Origin: Lichina pygmaea
Lineage: Eukaryota; Ascomycota; Lichinomycetes; Lichinales; Lichinaceae
NCBI GenBank assembly: GCA_963422465.1
Contig: OY730172.1
Span: 2,976,001 to 3,040,000 of the forward strand
Length of the DNA stretch: 64,000 bases
Reading direction: 5' to 3'
Under the pieces are notes generated by a model that had not been told where the DNA came from, made no database searches, and worked only from the letters and a program-made list of their open reading frames with translations. Numbering within the stretch: position 1 is the first letter of the stretch; each line of letters begins with the position of its first letter. Both the position numbers and the translations under genes were made by a program. Below are positions 55,825-64,000 of the stretch, in pieces.

Positions 55825-56418
55825 TGTTACAACCCAGGAGGAACACAGTCTTTATATACTCACAGAAAGCAGCAGACAGGATACTGGACAGAAGTACCAG
55901 ACAGCGTGACACGGGAACCGGTCACGTGACCGGCAAGACAAACCAGGGGGTGCTTGCCGCAGCATGCATATGCATGAACAAGTGAGCAAAGTGAGCAGAG
56001 CTCACCCAGCTCACCGCAGCGTGCATGAAAAGTGAGCAAAGTGAGCAGAGCTCACCCAGCTCACCGCAGCGTGCATGAAAAGTGAGCAAAGTGAGCAGAG
56101 CTCACCCAGCTCACTGCAGTGTGCATGAAAAGTGAGCAAAGTGAGCAGAGCTCACTCTGCTCACAAACTGGGCACTATATAGTCTGGTGATAGTTCCCCT
56201 ATAGAATGATCATCTTCAACTCATGTTGTGATCCAGACAACTAGATCTACTTCAATACAATCCTTTTGTACAAAGCTGTTGATCAGGTGTCACCACCACC
56301 ACATTCCACCAAACCCCTTTGCACTCCTTGACACTCCTCTCCTGCGAGAACCAACCCACCTTCCACCTCTCGCCCTAATCCTATACTCGGATAGGACAGT
56401 ACAGTACAGACTGCAACA
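55825..56418 (+). repeat. 3' LTR of gypsy family 2
   Basis: 594 bp. Four copies of the 50-bp unit (starts 55981, 56031, 56081 and 56131) explain most of the extra length over the 5' LTR. Most substitutions between the two LTRs are CpG to TpG or CpA. Confidence 0.9.
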
Positions 56419-57413
56419 ACAGGCAACAGTGCAGACAGAACTTCCCGGCAAGGTGCGTGACTTGTGCCAGATATGCAACTGGGCCAGAACCGTGACAATA
56501 TAGCCAACAGGACTCACGTCCAGCTTTTTCAAGCTCTCCAAGACAGACTCCCCAGTCTCTATAATAAACAAGTCAGAGCAGTGAGAAAACTTCCCTCAGG
56601 GGACATTCTTATTAACACTGAAACCCAAGAGACTAAGAGTTTTCTGGAGAAAGACTGCCTGGATATCAGCTATTTTTACCAAGGAAGCAACTATCCAACC
56701 CAAGAGATTCCCAGTGTTGATTCATGGAGTCAGAACCACAGACATCCAGCCAGAAAACCTGGAAAAAACTCGCCAGACTATCCAGAACAGCAACCCATCC
56801 CTGAGCAAGCAAATCACTATTCTAAGAGCCTACTGGTCAAAGAAGGCTATAGCTCAAAAGAAACCAGTTACTTCACTCCACCTGGATCTGGCCACCCCAG
56901 AACAGGCCAATCTTCTAATTGAGAGTGGAGTAGTGCTGGGCCGCAGATTGCATGAGGCAGAGTCTTTTCTGGCTAACACAGTGGTGGCACAATGCTTCAA
57001 GTGCTTTGGGTATGGACACCAAGCTCGCCTGTGCAGGAATCAAGCTGTATGTGGTGCCTGTGGAGGCCAGCATGAAAAAAGAACCTGCCAAATCCCTGAG
57101 CAACTGCTAAAGCCAAAATGCAGCAACTGCAAAGGAGCTCACCCAGCCTGGGCTAGCACATGCCCAGTACGCCAAGAAGCAGTCAAGAAGGCAAGAGAGG
57201 CATGGATTTCCCACCCAGGGAAGTATGAGATCTCCACTGCTACCACTGTCCCAGTCACACAGTCTCCAGTTACTTTCCCCTTCATACAGACTCTTCCAGG
57301 GGGAAAAAGACAGAAAACCACAGAGCCAACTAGAAGCTCAGAGAGACTCAGAGGAGAGTCTCCAGAAGTGCAAATTCTGTCTACAAGATCAACAAACACA
57401 GGGGGAAAGCAGT

Positions 57414-57687
57414 TGTGACGAGGCAATAGCAGAGCAGAGCTCAAGCCTAACTGATTCGGTAACCTTGACCTGACTTGGCTTGAGACTGGAGACTTGGATT
57501 GATGTACAAGACGAAAGACAAGGAAGGAAGAAAAAGAGAAAAGAAGAGAAGAAGCTGGGGGAGCAGGAGAAGTTCTTATAGGCAGAGGATCAGGCAACAG
57601 CAGAGCAAACAGGCAACAGTGCAGATGGAACTTCCCGGCAAAGTGTGTGACTTGTGCCAGATATGCAACTGGGCCAGAACTGTGACA
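57414..57687 (-). repeat. 3' LTR of gypsy family 1 copy 2
   Basis: 274 bp; TGTGACGAGG...AACTGTGACA in plus orientation. It has a single copy of the 79-bp unit and matches the other LTR closely. Confidence 0.9.
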
Positions 57688-57699
57688 TTACCCCCCTCC

Positions 57700-60600
57700 T
57701 TCACATGGCAAACTCCTGTGAGCCTCAGGCCACTTGTGGCTGTAGTTCTGTGACTGTGGTTTCCTTGGGTATTTCTTATAGAAGTTGTAGATGGTGTCTT
57801 TGATGTTGTCAAGATGCTCAATAGACTCTTCAGTGGCATCTTCAATTAGCCATCTAGACTATTTGACTAGGTACTTGAACTTCTGTCAAGACATTGCTGG
57901 CTTGGAGTCAAGGATTTCTTCAACCTGGAACTCTTCATCTATGTCTTGACCAATGACAGGGCCAGAGTGTTCATTTGATTGGCCAGAGATAGGATTAGCA
58001 GGTGTCAGACGTAGAAGGGAAACATGAAAGACAGAGTGGATCTTGAGAGTGTGTGGAAGCTCCAGATGGCAGGCACAGCTTCCGACTGTCTTCAACATCT
58101 TGAATAGTCCAATCCACTTGTTGTCAAGCTTTTTGCATGGGTGGTGTGTCCTGATGTTCTTGGTATTCAGCCAAACAAGATCTCCAGTTTGATAGGATAG
58201 TGACAGGACTTGATGCAAATTGCTGGTGTGAGCTTGAGCTTTCTGGGATAGTCGGAGTTCAGCTTGCAACTGTTCCAGAATCTGCGTTATTTCTCCAGAG
58301 ATTTCCATAGCATCTTGGTTGCAGGCTTCCCTTGTGGGTGTGATGCTGAGCTGTGGATGGAACCCTTTGTTGGCAAAGAACAGTGACATGCCAGAGGAAT
58401 CAGACTGGGAGTTGTTCTGTGTGAACTCTGCCAGAGGAAGCCATTGGACCCAGTCATCTTGGAGATAGTTGACATAGGATCTCAGGTAGTGTTCAAGCTC
58501 CTGATTCTCTTGTTCTATCTGACTATCTGTCTCTGGGTGGTGTCCTGAGGATAGTCATAGCATGACATCAAGATGGGCACAGAGTGCTTTCCAGAATAAG
58601 CTGACAAACTGACTTCCTCTGTCTGAGACAATACTCCTGGGCAAGCCATGGGTATAGACAACAAACTGGATGAACATCCAGATAAGATGTGAGGTTGTCA
58701 TCTCAGCACATAGCACAAAGTGGTCTTCTTTGGTGAGATAGTCAGTGATGACCCAGATGTGCTTGGCACCAGGGAAGTAGGTATCTCTTGACTTGGGCAA
58801 GTCAGTAATAAAATCTATAGCCAGATCCTGCCAACATTGCTGAGGTACAGGAAGAGACAGCAGCTCTCCTTGGTGATCACAGGCAGGCTTTGCTTGAGAG
58901 TAGACATGACAATTCCTGATGTACTGCTGTATGATGTTCACCATCTTTGGCCAATAGTACCAACAAGACAGGAGATTGTGAGTCTTGGCAATCCCAGTGT
59001 GGCCAGCCATTGCTTGGTCATGAGCTTCTTGGAACAGGTGTAGGTGTAGCTCATTGTTCTCAAAGATCCAGAGTTGGTTCTTGTAGAAGAGACAGTTATT
59101 TTCCAAGCTGCAGTCTGAGAGAGACACTTCTTGACTGTGCCTGACACTATCCCTTAGCATCTGTGACACTATTGCCACTGGATCACCTTCAGCAAGGTTG
59201 TTATAGGCAGCTTAGATGATGTCTGAAAGAGGTGCAGCACTAGGTTCAGTGTCAACTGGTGCAGCTTCTGAACATCTCAGGATCTGGATGGGCTTGACTT
59301 GAACCTCTGAATGTGCAAGATTCTTGGGCTTGAGGACAACTTGCTCCATGAAGTTTTGACAGGGATCACTGTCTGACAGGAGGTCTTGGGAACGTCAAGT
59401 GAGGGTGTTGGCCTTACACTGACTGCCTGGACAGTAGCTGATCTTGAAATTAAAGTGTGACAAGAACTCACTCCAACAGGCTTGACAGCAGGAAAGGCAC
59501 TTTGACAACATGAAGTACTCCAAGTTCTTGTGATCAGAGATCACCTTGACAGATTCTGGAGATCCTTCAAGCTCTGCTCACCATTCTTCAAAGGCACAGA
59601 CAATTGCCAGCAACTCTTTGTTGTAGATCTTGTAGTTGCATTCTGCTGGCAGGTGGTGGTGTGACAAGAAGGCAACAGGGTGTAGAACTCCTTCATGATC
59701 TGGCTGTGACAGGACAGCACCAGAGACATAGTCAGAAGTGTCACTCTCAACAACACACTCCTTCTCCAGATCAAAGTACTGCAGGATGGGTGTAGTGCTG
59801 AACACCTTCTTGATGCTTTCAAACAAGCACTGCTCTGGAGTTTCCTACTTGAAGGCAACATTCTTCTTAGTCAGAGCTGTGAGTGGGGATGCAAGCTTGG
59901 CAAAGTCTTTGATGAACCAGCGGTAGAAGTTTGCAAAGGCAATAAAGCTCTGCACTTCCTTGAGACTGGTAGGAGGCTTCCACTCCTTGATAGTGTTAGT
60001 CTTGGCTGGGTCCATACTCACAGATCTGGTTCAGCTGTCTTCAGTGGCAGACTGAATGATGAGGCCAAGATACTTGACTTGATGTACTTCAAAGTCACAC
60101 TTGGAGATGTCAACTTACAGGCTTGCATCTTGTAGTCGACTGAGAACAAGCTTGACATGCTTCTGGTATTCCTTGAGTGTCTGACTGTAAACAAGGATGT
60201 TGTCCATATAGGCAGTGCCAAAAACATCAAGGATGTCAGGTCCCAAAACATCATTGATGTAGTTCTGGAATGTGCTTGGAGTATTGGCAAGACCAAAGGG
60301 TATGACAAGGTATTTGTAGAGGCCTGAGTGTGTGCGGAACACAGTCTTCTATTCTTCATCTTCCTTCATCCGGATACAGTTGAAGGCACCAACAATGTCA
60401 AGCTTGGTGTACCACACAGCTTTGCAAAGCTGGTCAAACATGTCCTGGATCAGTGGTAGGGGGTAACAGTTCTTGATGGTGATAGTGTTGAGTGCTCTGT
60501 AGTCTACACAGAAATACAATCCACCTCCTGGCTTCTTGACAAAGAGGACTGGTGTAGCAGCAGGTGATAAAGATGCTTGAATGAAGCCCTTGTTCAGGTT

Positions 60601-61221
60601 CTCTGTCAGGTACTTCTTGAGAACTTCAAGTTCTTCTCTGCTTATGCTGTACAGAGGTCCAGAGAGTGCCTGGGTTCCTGGTTCCATCTTGATCTTGTGG
60701 TTAACTTCTGGGTGTAGAGGAGGAAGCTTGTTAGTGTCATCCTTGCTGAAGACATCCAGGAACTTGTGGTACTGAGCAGGGAGAAGTGTGGCAGGATCCA
60801 CACACTTCTTTGGCTTCAACACCTACTCAATATCTCTCAGAGAAACACTGAACACCTGGTGATCTGGCTTGGCAGTAAGGAGAGAAAATACGGCAGCATT
60901 GATAGGGATTGGTGTGGCAGGAAGGGGCTTGGGATCCTGAGGCTTTCCAGCAGACATCTTGGCTTCAAGATCCAAAGAGATTAGATAGCCATTGTTTGAC
61001 TTGAGGTATATGGATCAGTAGTGATCTGACTTGAACATGATTAAGGTGTTTGTCCAATCAATGTGTGGCCTGTGCTTCTGGAGCCATGGCATCCTCAGAA
61101 TCACATCATAGTGAAGACCAGGAGACACAAAGAGAGAGACTTCCTCCTGGTGCATACTATATACTGTGGTCATGATTGTCTTGGCAAGATATGTGGTTTG
61201 TGACATCTTGCCATCAAACAA
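57700..61221 (-). pseudogene. Gypsy family 1 pol (copy 2)
   Basis: Minus sense in order. Protease end: HYDVILRMPWLQKHRPHIDW (61130-61040). RT from 60822: SREELEVLKKYLTENLNKGF, CVDYRALNTITIKN, LVIPFGLANTPSTFQNYIND, and active site AYMDNILVYS (60215-60185) instead of YxDD. RNase H near 59750 with [17 protein letters not shown] and [15 protein letters not shown]. Integrase from 59178 with GHTGIAKTHNLL, LAIDFITDLPKS and SIVSDRGSQFVSLFW. Tail and chromodomain to about 57740 (FQVEEILDSK). Several stops and frame breaks; not functional. Confidence 0.88.
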
Positions 61222-61883
61222 TCACAATGTGCGTGGGTAGGGGAGAGGTTCTTGGTGAAGAGATTGCGCAAAGGAAGCACCAATGCAGCCAAATACTGAA
61301 CAGCCAGAGTCAATAAGAGTATTGCACTTGAATTTCCTATCTAGAATACAAGGAAGAAACAAGCACTTGCTGTCTAATTGCTGGTCTGGAGACAGATAGC
61401 CAATATGGAGATCTTTTTCATGTCCTTGGGCGTGACGATAACCAAAGACTACTTGTTTTCCAACTCTGGAGTAGTCTCAACAGTGGCAGACTTGGTGGTG
61501 GTTGTGGTGGTGGCAACAACAGGCATGCTTTTCACTGGACAGAAGGTTGAGACATGATGTTGGTTCCCACAGTAGAAGCAGAGGTCTTTACTTCAGTAAT
61601 GTTCTCACTCTTCTGGTGTCAGCTTAGAGCAGCTGAGATCCATGGTAGGACTTAGTGGCTGTGGTGTGAAGGCTGGCTTGATGAACCCTGGACGCAGAAC
61701 TGAAGCTCCTGACTGTGGAACTGAGGCTTGGGTGGAAGGTGCTTGACATGGACAGTGAGAGTTGGCAGAAGTGGCACGCAACTGGTTGTCCTGCAGCTGG
61801 CATTCCTCAACAAGCTTCTGATAGCTGATGTCCTTGAGGTTGATGCTGACAAGCTGCTTGGCAAGCTCTTCAGAGACAGTGCA

Positions 61884-62381
61884 TCAAAGATGGCACTTCA
61901 AGACCTTGTTGTTAAAGCCTGTGTGTGGAGTATACTGATTGAACTCTGTGAAGAACTTGGCAAAGGAACAGTTGGCCTGACATAAGGTGATAAGCTTTCT
62001 CTGAGCTAGGAACTCTGGGTCTGGGTTGGAGAAGGTATTCCAGAGATCTTGGACAATGTTGTGCCAGTCAATGTACTGGCCAGCTGTGATCTTAGCTGAG
62101 ATGTAGAACTGCGCAGTGCCAGTCGTGCGTGAAAAGATGTACGCAATCCACAATGTTTCCGTGGGGTACCAGTCAGTGTTGAGTGTCATCTTGAGTGACA
62201 GTGACATGATGAAGCTCTCAAGCTTCTCATGTGTGATTTCTGTGTTTCCACCATCACCACTGAAGATCTCTGGGTTAGCAGTGTGTTCAGACTTGGACTT
62301 GGGAGTGGTGTTGGTAGCTTGAATTCACATGAACTCTGCAAACATGTTGCGAAGGAACTTGTTATTTCCAGCAACTGGCAT
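61884..62381 (-). pseudogene. Gypsy family 1 gag (copy 2)
   Basis: Starts MPVAGNNKFLRNMFAEFM, then a TGA, then IQATNTTPKSKSEHTANPEI and the capsid-like part to KCHL as in copy 1. The stop near the start and changes downstream inactivate it. Confidence 0.82.
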
Positions 62382-62463
62382 GGCTTGGTCTGGTTGTTGA
62401 GATATGACAAGGACATGAACATGGCTTGGTGAAGTGTGTTATGGTTGGGTTGGTCTTTTGTAG

Positions 62464-62737
62464 TGTGACAAGGCAATGGCAGAGCAGAGCTCAAGCCTAA
62501 CTGATTTGGTAACCTTGACCTGACTTGGCTTGAGACTTGAGACTTGGATTGATGTACAAGACGAAAGACAAGGAAGGAAGAAAAAGAGAAAAGAAGAGAA
62601 GAAGCTGGGGGAGCAGGAGAAGTTCTTATAGGCAGGGGATCAGGCAACAGTGGAGCAAACAGGTAACAGTGCAGATGGAACTTCCCGGCAAGATGCGTGA
62701 CTTGTGCCACATATGCAACTGGGCCAGAACTGTGACA
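62464..62737 (-). repeat. 5' LTR of gypsy family 1 copy 2
   Basis: 274 bp, ends at the GCAGT duplication. The internal sequence that follows in minus sense (CTACAAAAGACCAACCC) shows no obvious tRNA primer-binding site. Confidence 0.9.
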
Positions 62738-62782
62738 GCAGTCAGTCAACCCCTTCAAGATCTTTGAAGATGAAATGTCTAC

Positions 62783-64000
62783 ATGAAGAATACAAAGTTC
62801 ACACTTCTTCAATACAATGTGCAGAAAAGCCAATCAGTCCAAGAGCTACTTCTAGCAACCCCAACTCTTCAAGAAGTAGATATTATTGCACTTCAAGAAC
62901 CCTGGAAGAATCCTCACCTTCAAACTAGCACCTCAACTGTTTTTTCTTCTTTTCTTCCTTTATATTCTCCAGAGATTGGTAGAACTCTTTTTCTTATTAA
63001 CAAAAACCTGAAACTGTCATCTCCCCACCCTACTTTCTGGAGTAAAGACTTTGTTTCTCTTGAAATTCATCTGGAAAACACCTCTACTTCTCTGTGGGTG
63101 CATAATCTATACTTCACTCCCTCAAGTCAAGAGAACTACCTACAAGTATCAGAAGCTCTTCTCTGTCTACTCCAAAATGCTTTACAAGCAAAAGAGCAGC
63201 ATATTCTTCTTACAGACTCAAATCTTCATGACCCTGACTGGTCAAAGAAAAGAAGACTATATTCTGACACTGCACACAAGTTCCAAACTCTAATGAAAAA
63301 CTCAAATCTGGAGTTAGCTATTGCACCTTTTACACCCACAAGAGCTAGATCTCTTTCCCACAAACCCTGTTCATCTATTGATCTTTCCTTTATATCTTCT
63401 TCTCTTTCTAACTCTCTAATCTTTTCTAAAATTGCTTTGCAGTTCTTTCATGAGTCTGACCACAGACCTGTGCTAACTAGCCTGGACCTGGACTCACCAA
63501 GAAAAACCTGGAAGCCAGAAAGGAACTGGAAAAGACTGGACACAAATCTGGCAAAACAAGAGTGTAATAATTTTCAGCTGCCCTTCCATTTTCAAGATAA
63601 ACATGAAGTGGATGAGTACTTGGAATATCTTAACCACTTTCTCCAAGAAATAGCAGACAGATGCACAGAACTCCAGAAGCAATCTAGCCACTCAGTCCCC
63701 TGGTGGAACCAAGAGATCCAAACTAAAGTTAAGCAGGAAAGAAGAATAAGAAGACAAGTGCTCAGATGACAGGCAAGCCAAGAAGAGCTAGAAGAAGCAA
63801 CTAAGCTCAAGAAGAAAGCTGTCAGAGAAGGCAAACAGAACACCTTCAGAAACCAAGTTCATGAGCTAGCCAGTTTCTCAAAATTCTGGAAGCTTGCAAA
63901 GTGGGGAAAATCAAAAGCTAACAAGACCTCTGATCTTCCTCTGGTCCCTGATCTGGAGACTCAAGAAGGACTAGCCAAAAGCTTTGAGGAGAAGACAAAA
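62783..64000 (+). pseudogene. ORF2 of LINE copy B, broken, continues past the window
   Basis: Starts in an ATGA overlap with the ORF1 stop. Endonuclease motifs LQYNVQKS, LQEPWKNP and ESDHRPVLT are present. Open for 328 codons, then TGA at 63767-63769, after which homology to copy A continues to the window edge (QEELEEATKLKKK). The RT domain would lie to the right. Confidence 0.85.

Larger units (their letters stand above)
49997..56418 (+). mobile_element. Gypsy family 2: full-length chromodomain Ty3/gypsy element, inactivated
   Basis: 6,422 bp with LTRs of 487 and 594 bp and ACAGG duplications (49992-49996, 56419-56423). Order in plus sense: gag with zinc knuckle, protease, RT, RNase H, integrase, chromodomain, then a polypurine tract (GATGGAGAGGAGGATAG, 55808-55824) before the 3' LTR. 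Many stops, mostly TGA for CGA and TAG for CAG or TGG. No other copy is in the window. Confidence 0.92.
49532..56497 (-). repeat. Solo LTR of gypsy family 1, split by gypsy family 2
   Basis: LTR pieces 49532-49996 and 56424-56497 join at the ACAGG duplication of the inner gypsy. The outer duplication is ATATG (49527-49531) against ATATA (56498-56502), one transition apart. The LTR is enlarged by at least two and a half copies of a 79-bp unit. Confidence 0.85.
49083..57413 (+). pseudogene. ORF1 of LINE copy B, split and broken
   Basis: Starts near 49083 with MPVKKKKPDSSHN and is in frame across the site where copy A has its deletion. A TAG at about 49244 replaces Trp. The LTR then interrupts it. 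After 56498 the frame reads ANRTHVQLFQALQDRLPS, shifts frame near 56655, and continues with three knuckles (CFKCFGYGHQARLC, CGACGGQHEKRTC, CSNCKGAHPAWASTC) until the gypsy insertion at 57414. Confidence 0.82.
57414..62737 (-). mobile_element. Gypsy family 1, copy 2: full-length chromodomain element, inactivated
   Basis: 5,324 bp with two 274-bp LTRs (57414-57687, 62464-62737) and GCAGT duplications (57409-57413, 62738-62742), inserted in ORF1 of LINE copy B. Read in minus sense it has gag, protease, RT, RNase H, integrase and chromodomain in gypsy order, then a polypurine tract (GAAGGAGGGGGGTAA) next to the 3' LTR. Copy 1 lacks the central part found here. Confidence 0.92.
48457..64000 (+). 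mobile_element. LINE family 1, copy B, split twice by LTR elements and running off the window
   Basis: Plus-strand LINE starting with the same 5' sequence as copy A. Pieces: 48457-49531, 56498-57413 and 62738-64000. The gaps are the solo LTR at 49532-56497 (itself split by gypsy family 2) and gypsy family 1 copy 2 at 57414-62737. ORF1 and ORF2 both carry stops or frameshifts. Confidence 0.88.

Noticed and set aside
55981-56180. 50-bp periodic repeats resembling a satellite or array
   Set aside because: They are internal to the 3' LTR of gypsy family 2 and also occur in its 5' LTR.

Overview
The window looks like nuclear DNA of a filamentous ascomycete (Pezizomycotina, probably Sordariomycetes). 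The genes have several short GT-AG introns (57-150 nt, a few longer) with CTGAC/CTAAC-like branch sites. The recognisable genes are standard fungal ones, and the transposons (Tad-type LINEs, chromodomain gypsy elements, copia, Tc1/mariner) are typical of such genomes. The species cannot be named from sequence alone.

Layout. 1-945: 3' part of PEX19 (minus). 1147-7294: a TIR element with a TA target that has been split by a dead Tc1-like transposon and two 5'-truncated LINEs. 7740-8509: complete SUMO-conjugating enzyme UBC9 (4 exons, 157 aa). 9849-12340: complete asparagine synthetase (10 exons, 583 aa). 13647-13977: the first two exons of an SRPK-like kinase, cut off by a full-length Tad-like LINE (13978-19274). 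19275-22032: LINE fragment, a 1,123-bp non-coding unit called X here, and a Tc1-like copy that carries a solo LTR and a tRNA-type SINE. 22372-23323: YCII-domain gene. 24055-24730: short Tc1-type element holding a 151-bp solo LTR. 24961-27456: intron-less 831-aa orphan gene. 28111 to the end: unbroken nested retrotransposons with LINEs in both orientations, a copia element, two copies of one gypsy family and one copy of a second gypsy family, a second SINE, and two more X units fused to LINEs. Many layers can be ordered because target-site duplications are still visible.

Main biology. First, unit X occurs three times. Its 3' end is the same each time and is joined to a different internal point of a 5'-truncated LINE. 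One X-LINE chimera sits between a single 13-bp target-site duplication. This is the structure expected if the LINE reverse transcriptase jumps to a second RNA, and it resembles the composite MINE (WEIRD-MGL) described in Magnaporthe. Second, a 432-440-bp SINE with pol III A and B boxes ends in a tail almost identical to that of a LINE subfamily here, which suggests a SINE/LINE partnership. Third, the repeats have been mutated C to T mainly at CpG. The third X copy has lost nearly every CpG present in the other two. Four retroelement families have the RT active-site pair Asp-Asp changed to Asp-Asn through GAC GAC to GAC AAC. The only LINE with a complete ORF2 is almost CpG-free and spells the same residues GAT GAT. 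Together these suggest a CpG-targeted genome defence or methylation decay, and a LINE lineage that has evolved around it.
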